Source: Chloroflexota bacterium (GTDB taxonomy: Bacteria > Chloroflexota > Dehalococcoidia > Lucifugimonadales > Australimonadaceae). Taken from it: 5,113 nt of DNA. Positions 1-5,113 of this stretch are shown here, piece by piece. Position numbers and translations under genes: made by a program. A model generated the notes under the pieces. The model did no database searches. It saw nothing but the letters and a program-made list of their open reading frames with translations, and was not told the DNA's origin. Positions within the stretch are counted from its first letter, which is position 1. Each line of letters starts with the position of its first letter. The stretch lies in NCBI GenBank assembly GCA_026713505.1, contig JAPOOH010000139.1, positions 1-5,113 of the forward strand. The letters are read 5' to 3'.

Positions 1-1
1 C

Positions 2-595
2 ACCGGCATCGACATCTCGCCTCGGATGATCGAGGTTGCGCAGGAAAAGGCAGGGGGGCGCGGACTCTCCGACCGGTGCGTCTTCCAGTCCGGGGACATG
101 GCGGGGGTGCAGCTCGCGGAGCGCTTCCCCCTCGTCATCATGCCGTTCCGCTCGTTCCAGAGCATGCTCACGATCGAGGAACAGCGGCAGGCGCTTGCCC
201 GGGTGCGGGAGGGGCTCGCACCCGGTGGCCTCCTCGCGATGGACACGTTCAACCCGGACGTGAACTCCCTCGTCGGAGATAATGCTTCGCTTGCCTACCA
301 TCTGAAGGACGTCGAACGCCGGCCTGCCGGGACCATCGTCGTCTGGGGGCAGAATGGCTGGGACCCGGTCACCCAGGTGAACGAAGTCCGGCTCATCATC
401 GAGGAGGTGAGCGACGAGGGCGTCGTGGAGCGCCGGCTCATGCGCGACTTCGAGCAGCGCTACACATTCCGGTACGAGATGGAACACCTCCTGGAACTCT
501 GCGGGTTCGACCTCGAATCCCTCTACGGCGACTTCGACGGCGGGCCCGTCACCGAGGACACGGAAGACCTCGTCTGGGTCGTCAGGGCCATCTAG
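2..595 (+). CDS. Class I SAM-dependent methyltransferase, 3' part (5' end beyond the window)
   Basis: This is the C-terminal 197 residues of a Rossmann-fold methyltransferase that transfers a methyl group from S-adenosylmethionine to an unidentified substrate, presumably in the cytoplasm. The reading frame is open to the left edge and begins TGIDISPRMIEVA, which is the second half of motif I and strand beta-2, with the acidic residue that binds the SAM ribose. The glycine-rich loop and about 40-50 N-terminal residues therefore lie outside the window, and the ATG at 26 is internal. Further on are FQSGDM (the acidic residue near the adenine), FPLVIMPFRSFQSM (strand beta-4 region) and LAPGGLLAMDTFNP (the typical PGG turn before beta-5). 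The C-terminal part has YTFRYEMEHLLELCGF, usual for small-molecule methyltransferases of this class. The stop codon shares bases with the ribosome binding site of the next gene, suggesting co-transcription. The fold assignment is firm; the substrate is unknown. Confidence 0.88.
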   Translation, partial: TGIDISPRMIEVAQEKAGGRGLSDRCVFQSGDMAGVQLAERFPLVIMPFRSFQSMLTIEEQRQALARVREGLAPGGLLAMDTFNPDVNSLVGDNASLAYHLKDVERRPAGTIVVWGQNGWDPVTQVNEVRLIIEEVSDEGVVERRLMRDFEQRYTFRYEMEHLLELCGFDLESLYGDFDGGPVTEDTEDLVWVVRAI

Positions 596-604
596 GAGCA
601 CGCC

Positions 605-1117
605 ATGGCCGACTACTTCGACCGCATCACGGACAAGCAGGCAGACCTCATCCGGCAGGCGCCGCTCTTCTTCGTTGCCTCCGCGGACCCCGGCCTCGAA
701 CCCGGCGGGCACGTCGGGGCGGTGAACGTCTCGCCGAAGGGGGGCGTACCTCTGCACGTGCTGGACGAGCACCGCGTCGCCTACCTGGACTACACCGGCA
801 GCGGCAACGAGACGGCACGCCACTCGGTGGCGGGTGGCCCCATCACCGTCATGGTCTGCTCGTTCGACCGGGAGGACGCCGCGGTCGTGCGGCTGTACGG
901 CCACGCCACTGTGACGCCGCTCGCTGAGTCGCCGCTTGCGGAAGACCTGCTGGCCGAGCGCGCGGAGAACATCGCGCTGCCGGAGCGACAGGCCATCGTG
1001 GTCGACGTCGAGAGCACCGCCACGAGCTGCGGGTACGGCGTGCCGGTGATGACGTTCGGCGCGCAGCGCACCGTGCGGGACCGCGGCCGCCGCTACAAGG
1101 TCCCGCGCAAGGCGTAG
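605..1117 (+). CDS. Pyridoxamine 5'-phosphate oxidase-like FMN-binding split-barrel protein
   Basis: This 170-residue cytosolic protein belongs to the FMN-binding split beta-barrel superfamily, whose members are flavin-dependent oxidases or reductases, or F420- or heme-binding proteins. Visible family features, in order, are VNVSPKGG (residues 41-47), LDYTGSGNETARH (61-73, the conserved GSGNE segment probably at the cofactor site), VRLYGHATV (95-103) and TSCGYGVPVM (140-149) near the C-terminus. The last motif marks a subfamily commonly annotated as pyridoxamine 5'-phosphate oxidase family rather than true PdxH, so vitamin B6 synthesis should not be assumed. AGGAG at 594-598 lies 6 nt before the ATG and overlaps the stop of the methyltransferase gene, supporting both the start and translational coupling. 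No terminator is evident after the stop. The family assignment is strong; the actual substrate is unknown. Confidence 0.85.
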   Translation: MADYFDRITDKQADLIRQAPLFFVASADPGLEPGGHVGAVNVSPKGGVPLHVLDEHRVAYLDYTGSGNETARHSVAGGPITVMVCSFDREDAAVVRLYGHATVTPLAESPLAEDLLAERAENIALPERQAIVVDVESTATSCGYGVPVMTFGAQRTVRDRGRRYKVPRKA

Positions 1118-1133
1118 CGCACGGGGAGCGGGG

Positions 1134-1162
1134 TTTACACCCGGCCCCCGGTAGGCTAGGTT
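1134..1162 (+). promoter_or_regulatory. Candidate sigma70-type promoter for the ABC ATPase operon
   Basis: TTTACA at 1134-1139 matches the -35 consensus at 5 of 6 positions. It is separated by exactly 17 nt from TAGGTT at 1157-1162, which keeps the three most conserved -10 bases (T, A and final T). It sits in the only sizeable gap between the first two genes and the ATPase pair, and would start transcription near 1169, about 40 nt before the preferred start codon. The -10 match is weak in this GC-rich sequence, so this is an inference from spacing and position. Confidence 0.4.
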
Positions 1163-1177
1163 CACGCTGTAATCGGA

Positions 1178-1197
1178 ACGGCGCACCTGCGCGCCGT
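1178..1197 (+). promoter_or_regulatory. Leader stem-loop next to the oppD-like ribosome binding site
   Basis: ACGGCGC (1178-1184) and GCGCCGT (1191-1197) are perfect inverted repeats around the 6-nt loop ACCTGC. If transcription starts from the candidate promoter just upstream, this hairpin lies near the 5' end of the mRNA and ends directly against the GGAG ribosome binding site at 1198-1201. It could protect the 5' end, influence ribosome access, or at the DNA level be an operator. No T-run follows it, so it is not an intrinsic terminator. The structure is seen in the sequence; the role is inferred. Confidence 0.4.
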
Positions 1198-1202
1198 GGA
1201 GC
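1198..1202 (+). promoter_or_regulatory. Ribosome binding site that decides the oppD-like start
   Basis: GGAGC at 1198-1202 lies 8 nt before a TTG at 1211, whose product would begin M-TALLEVNGLRTHF, the normal N-terminus of DppD/OppD proteins. The in-frame GTG at 1196 has no purine-rich site upstream, overlaps the stem of the leader hairpin and would add five residues not typical of the family. This argues for the TTG start. Confidence 0.55.
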
Positions 1203-1210
1203 GGGACCAC

Positions 1211-2203
1211 TTGACAGCCCTCCTTGAAGTGAACGGCCTGCGCACGCACTTCTTCACGTCCGCCGGCGTAGTGAAGGCCGTGGACGGCGTTACGTTCGAC
1301 CTCATGGAAGGCGAAGCGCTCGCCCTCGTCGGAGAGAGCGGTTGCGGCAAGAGCATCACCGCGCTCTCCATCATGCGGCTCATCCCCAGCCCGCCGGGGC
1401 GCATCCTGGGCGGCACCATCCGGTTCATGGGCGACGACCTCCTCGCGCAGGACGACAAGGCGATGCGTGACATCCGCGGGAACCGCATCGGCATGGTCTT
1501 CCAGGAGCCGATGACCTCACTGAACCCCGTGCTCACGATAGGCCGCCAGCTCTCCGAGGCCGTGCAGCGCCATCTGGGCTACGACGCCGACGCTGCCTCC
1601 GCCCGCGCCGCGGAGCTGCTGGAGCTCGTCGGCATACCGGATGCCGGCAACCGGCTCCGCGCCTACCCCCACGAGTTCTCCGGCGGCATGCGCCAGCGCG
1701 TCATGATTGCCATGGCGCTCTCCTGCAACCCAAAGTTGCTCATCGCCGACGAGCCCACCACCGCGCTCGACGTGACGATCCAGGCCCAGATCCTGGAGCT
1801 CATCAAGAACGTGCAGCGGGAACTGGGCATCGCGGTCATCATCATCACGCACAACCTCGGTGTCGTTGCCCGCTACGTGGACCGCATCAACGTCATGTAC
1901 GCCGGCCGCGTCGTGGAGCGCGGCACCCTTCACCAGGTGTTCGACGACCCGCGCCACCCCTACACCAAGGGGCTGCTGGCGTCCGTCCCCAGGCTGGACA
2001 AGCCCAAGGGCGAACGGCTCATCCCCATCGAGGGGATGCCGCCGGACCTGAGCAACCTTCCACCCGGCTGCGCCTTCCGCGAGCGCTGCGCCTACGCCGT
2101 CAACCGCTGCGAGCAGGACACGCCGGAGGTGCGGCACGTGCGCGGCGCCGGGCCGGAGCACCTCGCCGCCTGCTGGGCGGTGGAGACGGAGGGCGCCGCA
2201 TGA
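1211..2203 (+). CDS. Oligopeptide/dipeptide ABC transporter ATP-binding protein, OppD/DppD type
   Basis: This is one of two cytoplasmic ATPase subunits that power an Opp/Dpp/Nik-type importer; ATP binding and hydrolysis drive uptake of peptides or related small solutes. Numbered from the alternative GTG at 1196 (335 residues; subtract 5 for the TTG start), it shows Walker A GESGCGKS (46-53), Q-loop FQEPMTSLNP (Q103), ABC signature FSGGMRQR (161-168), Walker B LLIADEP with catalytic E186, D-loop TALD, and switch histidine H219 in IITHN. The C-terminal oligopeptide-transporter extension carries HPYTKGLL (254-261) and cysteines C292, C298, C305 and C326, the set that binds an iron-sulfur cluster in characterised members. 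All catalytic residues are intact and length is normal. TTG at 1211 is preferred because of GGAG 8 nt upstream and the N-terminal match to the family. Its stop overlaps the next gene (ATGA). The transported substrate cannot be told from the ATPase. Confidence 0.93.
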   Translation: MTALLEVNGLRTHFFTSAGVVKAVDGVTFDLMEGEALALVGESGCGKSITALSIMRLIPSPPGRILGGTIRFMGDDLLAQDDKAMRDIRGNRIGMVFQEPMTSLNPVLTIGRQLSEAVQRHLGYDADAASARAAELLELVGIPDAGNRLRAYPHEFSGGMRQRVMIAMALSCNPKLLIADEPTTALDVTIQAQILELIKNVQRELGIAVIIITHNLGVVARYVDRINVMYAGRVVERGTLHQVFDDPRHPYTKGLLASVPRLDKPKGERLIPIEGMPPDLSNLPPGCAFRERCAYAVNRCEQDTPEVRHVRGAGPEHLAACWAVETEGAA

Positions 2204-3216
2204 CCCAACAGTCCATGGCCTCCGCCGAGTCCCCCCTGGTTGAGCTGTACGGGGTGAAGAAGTACTTCCCCGTCACCTCCGGCATCGTGTTCAAGCGGCG
2301 CATCGGAGAGGTCAAGGCCGTGGACGACGTATCGCTCACGATCCAGCGCGGCGAGACGCTCGGCCTGGTGGGCGAGAGCGGCAGCGGCAAGAGCACGCTC
2401 GGGCGCTGCATCCTCCAGCTCCACCAGCAGACCGAGGGCGAGGTGAAGTTCGACGGCGTGGAGATGAGCACGCTCGGCGGCGGGGAGCTGCGGACCATGC
2501 GCAGGCGCATCAACGCCATCTTCCAGGACCCGTACTCGTCGCTCAGCCCCCGCATGACCGCCGCCGGCATCATCGGCGAGCCGGTGAGCGTCCACGGCCT
2601 CGTAGCGAGCAAGGCGGAGATGCGCGACCGGATCCAGGGGCTTCTGGAAACCGTCGGCCTCAACCCCTACATGGCCGACCGCTTCCCTCACGAGTTCTCC
2701 GGCGGCCAACGCCAGCGCATCGGCATCGCGCGGGCGATCGCGGCGGAGCCGGAGTTCATCGTGGCCGACGAGCCCGTCTCCGCGCTGGACGTCTCGATCC
2801 AGGCGCAGATCATCAACCTCCTGCAGGAGCTGCAGGAGCAGTTCGGGCTCACCTACCTCCTCATCGCGCACGACCTCTCCGTGGTGCGCCACATCTCGGA
2901 CCGGGTCGCGGTCATGTACCTGGGGCGGCTGATGGAGCTTGCTCCCTGCGACGAACTCTACGAGGACCCGCAGCACCCGTACACGAAGGCGCTGCTCTCC
3001 GCGGTGCCCGTGCCGGACCCCACCGTGGAGGAATCGCGCGAGCGCATCGTGCTGCAGGGCGACATCCCCAGCCCGCAGAACCCGCCGTCCGGCTGCGTGT
3101 TTCACACGCGGTGCCCCATCGCCATCGACGAATGCCGCGCCGCCGTCCCCACGCTCAAGGAGACGAGCCCCGGCCACTGGGCCGCCTGCATCCGCACCGG
3201 CCCCGGCGCCGTCTAG
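2200..3216 (+). CDS. Oligopeptide/dipeptide ABC transporter ATP-binding protein, OppF/DppF type
   Basis: This is the partner ATPase of the preceding gene; the two normally form a heterodimer docked on two permeases in the inner face of the membrane. The 338 residues show the F-subunit N-terminus LVELYGVKKYFPV, then Walker A GESGSGKST (58-66), Q-loop FQDPYSSLSPR (Q109), signature FSGGQRQR (166-173), Walker B FIVADEP with E191, and switch histidine H224 in IAHDLSVV. The C-terminal extension has HPYTKALLSAVPVPDP and four cysteines (C299, C305, C312, C330) in the spacing typical of the family. GGAGGG at 2188-2193 is 6 nt before the ATG, and the start overlaps the upstream stop by 4 bp, so translational coupling is likely. 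A second in-frame ATG at 2215 is possible but has a poorer binding site. No permease or substrate-binding gene follows; the next gene is convergent and unrelated. Confidence 0.94.
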   Translation: MTQQSMASAESPLVELYGVKKYFPVTSGIVFKRRIGEVKAVDDVSLTIQRGETLGLVGESGSGKSTLGRCILQLHQQTEGEVKFDGVEMSTLGGGELRTMRRRINAIFQDPYSSLSPRMTAAGIIGEPVSVHGLVASKAEMRDRIQGLLETVGLNPYMADRFPHEFSGGQRQRIGIARAIAAEPEFIVADEPVSALDVSIQAQIINLLQELQEQFGLTYLLIAHDLSVVRHISDRVAVMYLGRLMELAPCDELYEDPQHPYTKALLSAVPVPDPTVEESRERIVLQGDIPSPQNPPSGCVFHTRCPIAIDECRAAVPTLKETSPGHWAACIRTGPGAV

Positions 3217-3325
3217 GACAGTTCTCTCTCGTTCCCGCGAAGTGTCGCCAGAGCACTACGGAGTGGCGTCTGCCGCCCGCGACAGAACGCGCATGTTCCG
3301 GAATGTCCACCCTCGCTTCGCTCGT

Positions 3326-3372
3326 GCAGGCGGGACCGTCAGCGGCGCGACGACCGGAGCCGCCACGCCTGC
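3326..3372. repeat. Internal stem-loop within the intergenic repeat region
   Basis: GCAGGCG (3326-3332) and CGCCTGC (3366-3372) are perfect 7-bp inverted repeats. Nested inside are GCGGC (3342-3346) and GCCGC (3359-3363), which could extend the structure with an asymmetric internal loop. Neither side is followed by a T-run, so it is not a standard intrinsic terminator, though it could slow or protect the 3' ends of converging transcripts. Confidence 0.3.
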
Positions 3373-3374
3373 CT

Positions 3375-3404
3375 GTAACAATCCGCAACATCCAGCAACA
3401 TCCC
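3375..3404. repeat. Three degenerate 10-bp direct repeats (GCAACATCCN type)
   Basis: The consecutive units are GTAACAATCC (3375-3384), GCAACATCCA (3385-3394) and GCAACATCCC (3395-3404). The last two share a perfect 9-bp core at a period of exactly 10 bp; the first is degenerate. It lies inside the inverted-repeat-bounded segment. Function unknown. Confidence 0.5.
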
Positions 3405-3430
3405 TTCCCGCCGCCCGCACAGCGCCAGGT

Positions 3431-3460
3431 GAGACATTCAGGGACATTCCGGGACATCGC
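3431..3460. repeat. Three 10-bp direct repeats (GGGACATTCN type)
   Basis: The consecutive units are GAGACATTCA (3431-3440), GGGACATTCC (3441-3450) and GGGACATCGC (3451-3460), sharing G-R-GACAT at a period of exactly 10 bp, about one helical turn. The second and third units form the right arm of the longer inverted repeat. This could be a phased protein-binding site or part of a mobile-element end; no function can be assigned. Confidence 0.5.
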
Positions 3461-3577
3461 ACTCCTGAGCGACCCGGACGGCCGCGCCAGGGCCGAAGCC
3501 TCGCGGAGGGAACCATGGTAGGCCGGGAGAGGGCAACCGCGTAAGAGGGGGATGTCGCAGTGCAGCGCCGAACGGAC

Positions 3578-4876
3578 TCAGGCGTCCGGTCTTCCCGAGC
3601 GGCGCGCCTCGCGCTCCAGCCGCCGCCGTTCGACGCGTTCCTGTTCCTCCGGCGGGTGGACGTCCTTGAACGCCATGTACAGGCCGATGAGGTAGACGGT
3701 CTTGAGCGCGCCCGAGGCGACGAAGGGCGCGCTCGCCGAGACCATCTGCCACAGGAGGGTAGCCAGCGACGGCGTTGCCGCGCCGATGGCCGCCTGGCTC
3801 ACGTTGGTGATGCTGGCCATCGCCACGCGCTCGTCCCTGTTCACGATCGCCATGGTGTAGGACTGGCGGGGAGGGTTGTCCATCTGCGAGAAGAACGCCC
3901 GCACGAACCAGAACAAGACCGCCAGCCAGACCGTCGGGGCGAAGGGGATGGCGATGGTCGCCGCCACCGCCGGGATATGGGTGAAGACCACCGTATTCAG
4001 CAGGCCTATCCGGTTCGCCAGCCGCGCGGCGACCCAGAGCGAGACCATGTTCAAGGCCGTCGATCCGGCGAGCAGGTAGCTGACCTCCGCGAGATCGAAG
4101 TCGTACTCCAGGCGGAACCAGGCCCCCACCAGGCTGAAGAAGACGAACCGCGTGGCGAAGCTGTCCACCGAGAAGATGGCGGCGAGGGAGAAGATGGTCT
4201 TGCGCGACTTGAGCCGCAGCGGGTTCCGCCATCCGCCCCCGCCCACGCCGGAGTCGATAGCCGGTGAGAGCAGGCCGATCATGGCCGCGGATACCACCAT
4301 AAGAACGGCGTAGACGACGAACATGAGCTTGAACGCCGTGATCTCGCTCACGCCCAGGAGCGGGACCAGCACGGCGGGAGCGGCCGCTCCGATCGTGCCC
4401 GTCAACCGCGCGGCCCGTTCGCCGATGCCCGCGAGCGCGAAGAGGTCCGTGCGGTGCTCGGCCGTCGTGGTGTCGGGGAGCGCCGCCTGCTCCAACGGCT
4501 GCACTGGCCCTCGCGGTCCGCTGCCGGAGATGGCGAGGCTCCCCACGAAGAACGAGACGAACGCCAGCACCGTGTACTGCTCCGTGAACGCATAGCCAAG
4601 CCCGGCAAGCCCCATCATCATGGTGAACCCGATCATCAGCCTGCGCCTGCCCAGGGTGTCGCCGATGAATACGATCAGGGTGGCGAACACAGTGCTGCCT
4701 ATCGAGCCGATGGTGACCAACAGCCCCATCTGCACGAGGCTGTAGCCCAGCTCGATGAGATAGATCCCGAAGAAGACGGCTATGAGCGATTGGGCGAATG
4801 TCCTGAGGTAGCGGGCGCTCACCATCAGCCAGGCGTCCCTGGTCACCCATCCGAGCGGACGCGTCGATGCGGCCAT
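3578..4876 (-). CDS. Major facilitator superfamily (MFS) transporter, 12 transmembrane segments
   Basis: This is a complete 432-residue inner-membrane secondary transporter. About twelve hydrophobic segments can be traced, near residues 24-44, 50-72, 81-98, 101-118, 145-172, 181-204, 228-252, 264-286, 291-313, 315-332, 352-376 and 382-404. MFS motif A appears as GDTLGRRRL (72-80) in the cytoplasmic loop between helices 2 and 3. The loop before helix 5 has a conserved-looking ALPDTTTAEHR stretch, and MDNPPRQSY (332-340) precedes helix 11. D238 and R243 in helix 7 and R326 in helix 10 are buried charges that may bind substrate or protons. The C-terminal tail (405-432) is highly charged, rich in Arg and Glu. 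The ATG lies 6 bp after the stop of the upstream lyase gene, with a purine-rich AGGGAAG just ahead of it overlapping that stop, so the two are likely one operon. The substrate is unknown; drug efflux and organic-acid transport are both possible. Confidence 0.9.
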   Translation of the reverse strand: MAASTRPLGWVTRDAWLMVSARYLRTFAQSLIAVFFGIYLIELGYSLVQMGLLVTIGSIGSTVFATLIVFIGDTLGRRRLMIGFTMMMGLAGLGYAFTEQYTVLAFVSFFVGSLAISGSGPRGPVQPLEQAALPDTTTAEHRTDLFALAGIGERAARLTGTIGAAAPAVLVPLLGVSEITAFKLMFVVYAVLMVVSAAMIGLLSPAIDSGVGGGGWRNPLRLKSRKTIFSLAAIFSVDSFATRFVFFSLVGAWFRLEYDFDLAEVSYLLAGSTALNMVSLWVAARLANRIGLLNTVVFTHIPAVAATIAIPFAPTVWLAVLFWFVRAFFSQMDNPPRQSYTMAIVNRDERVAMASITNVSQAAIGAATPSLATLLWQMVSASAPFVASGALKTVYLIGLYMAFKDVHPPEEQERVERRRLEREARRSGRPDA

Positions 4877-4882
4877 GCTTCC

Positions 4883-5113
4883 CTATCCCCGCGACACGAT
4901 TGCGTCGTGGCGCGCGAGTAGGCGCTGGGCGCGCTGCACCACCGGAACGTCGATCATCTTGCCGTCCAGCTGGAACGAGCCTCGCCCGGTCTTCTCCGCC
5001 TCTGCGTTTGCTTCGATGATGCGCCTGGCGAGGGCCACCTCCTGCTCGCCGGGGCTGAACGCCTCGTTGAGCACGGGCACGACGCTCGGGTGGATGCACG
5101 ACGCGCCCTCGAG
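4883..5113 (-). CDS. HpcH/HpaI aldolase / citrate lyase beta-subunit family protein, C-terminal fragment
   Basis: The frame is open to the right edge and gives the last 76 residues of a CitE/malyl-CoA lyase-like TIM-barrel enzyme. Members cleave or form C-C bonds of CoA thioesters such as citryl-, malyl- or methylmalyl-CoA, using a divalent metal. The visible start, LEGASCIHPSVVPVLNEAF, contains the family's conserved (C/A)IHP segment that follows the last barrel strands. It continues with SPGEQEVALARRIIEANAEAE and then GSFQLDGKMIDVPVVQRAQRLLARHD, the usual lid-like end in which the conserved Asp-Gly-x-Met-Ile-Asp stretch occurs. The GTG at 5078-5080 is an internal valine, not a start. The metal- and substrate-binding part of the barrel lies outside the window, so the specific reaction cannot be assigned. 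It is 6 bp upstream of the transporter gene on the same strand. Confidence 0.88.
   Translation of the reverse strand, partial: LEGASCIHPSVVPVLNEAFSPGEQEVALARRIIEANAEAEKTGRGSFQLDGKMIDVPVVQRAQRLLARHDAIVSRG

Larger units (their letters stand above)
3293..3457. repeat. Inverted-repeat-bounded segment, MITE-like or palindromic element (tentative)
   Basis: ATGTTCCGGAATGTCC at 3293-3308 matches the reverse complement of 3442-3457 at 15 of 16 positions. The two arms enclose 133 bp, giving a 165-bp unit with no coding capacity. The trinucleotide CGC directly precedes the left arm (3290-3292) and directly follows the right arm (3458-3460); this may be a target duplication but is short enough to be chance in GC-rich DNA. 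The arrangement resembles a small non-autonomous mobile element or the remains of insertion-sequence ends, but no transposase is present to name a family. Confidence 0.35.
3217..3577. other. 361-bp convergent intergenic region with repeats, no convincing gene
   Basis: This gap separates the stops of the rightward ATPase gene and the leftward transporter gene. Open frames cross it on both strands, but their translations are low-complexity, rich in Arg, Ala, Gly and Pro, and match no family I know; none has a persuasive ribosome binding site. It contains two clusters of 10-bp direct repeats, a long inverted repeat and an internal stem-loop, listed separately. No GC hairpin followed by a T-run was found for either converging transcript. 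The part from 3461 to 3577 shows nothing recognisable beyond a 5-bp hairpin over the transporter stop codon. Confidence 0.7.

Noticed and set aside
605..1117. True pyridoxamine 5'-phosphate oxidase (PdxH) of vitamin B6 synthesis
   Set aside because: The protein is short and carries the GSGNE and SCGYGVP motifs of a different PNPOx-like subfamily, without the C-terminal PdxH signature.
1211..1216. TTGACA, a perfect -35 hexamer
   Set aside because: It is the first two codons of the OppD-type gene, and there is no acceptable -10 element about 17 nt downstream.
1517..2161. 214-residue antisense open frame opposite the OppD-type gene
   Set aside because: It is a mirror of a well-supported ABC ATPase gene; no family similarity or ribosome binding site supports it.
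2092..3177. 361-residue antisense open frame opposite the OppF-type gene
   Set aside because: The composition is low-complexity (Asp, His, Arg, Leu, Ala, Gly) with no motif, and the opposite strand carries every catalytic motif of an ABC ATPase. It arises from codon-position GC bias.
3155..3457. Small minus-strand open frame (100 residues) in the intergenic region
   Set aside because: It runs into the end of the OppF-type gene, has a biased Arg/Gly/Cys composition and its start is made of the direct repeats; it is better explained as repeat DNA than as a gene.
3573..3588. CGGAC / GTCCG hairpin over the stop codon of the MFS gene as a terminator
   Set aside because: The stem is only 5 bp with a 6-nt loop, and no T-run follows on either strand.
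3438..5099. Long 553-residue open frame on the minus strand over the transporter and lyase genes
   Set aside because: It is a GC-rich shadow of the true frames: the translation is rich in Arg, Gly, Ala and His without domains, while the overlapping frames encode a clear MFS protein and a clear CitE-like end.

Overview
The window is a GC-rich, gene-dense bacterial segment. It carries a rightward block of four genes (positions 2-3216) and a leftward pair (3578-5113) that converge on one long intergenic gap. Tight gene spacing, GGAG-type ribosome binding sites and peptide-type ABC ATPases indicate a bacterium. The combination of genes would suit a high-GC Chloroflexota-like (Dehalococcoidia/SAR202) or actinobacterial genome, but no rRNA or single-copy marker is present, so the lineage is only a guess.

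Left block: the 3' part of a class I SAM-dependent methyltransferase runs in from the left edge. It is followed 9 bp later by a small FMN-binding split-barrel protein of the pyridoxamine 5'-phosphate oxidase-like superfamily, and the two look co-transcribed. A 93-bp gap follows, holding a plausible sigma70-type promoter and a perfect 7-bp stem-loop next to the ribosome binding site. Then come two ATPase genes of an oligopeptide/dipeptide (Opp/Dpp-type) ABC importer, which overlap by an ATGA. Together they would form the heterodimeric motor of a peptide or nickel/peptide uptake system, but no permease or binding-protein gene is in the window.

Intergenic region 3217-3577 has no convincing gene. 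It holds the least ordinary sequence here: two clusters of about 10-bp direct repeats, a near-perfect 16-bp inverted repeat bounding about 165 bp, and an internal hairpin. It could be a small repeat or MITE-like element, or a set of protein-binding sites.

Right block, read leftward: the C-terminal end of a HpcH/HpaI aldolase / citrate lyase beta-subunit (CitE/malyl-CoA lyase-like) protein enters from the right edge. It is followed after 6 bp by a complete 12-helix major facilitator transporter. The two are probably one operon.

I see no tRNA, rRNA, CRISPR array, transposase, toxin-antitoxin or defence gene. Nothing in the protein-coding content looks like an undescribed system.
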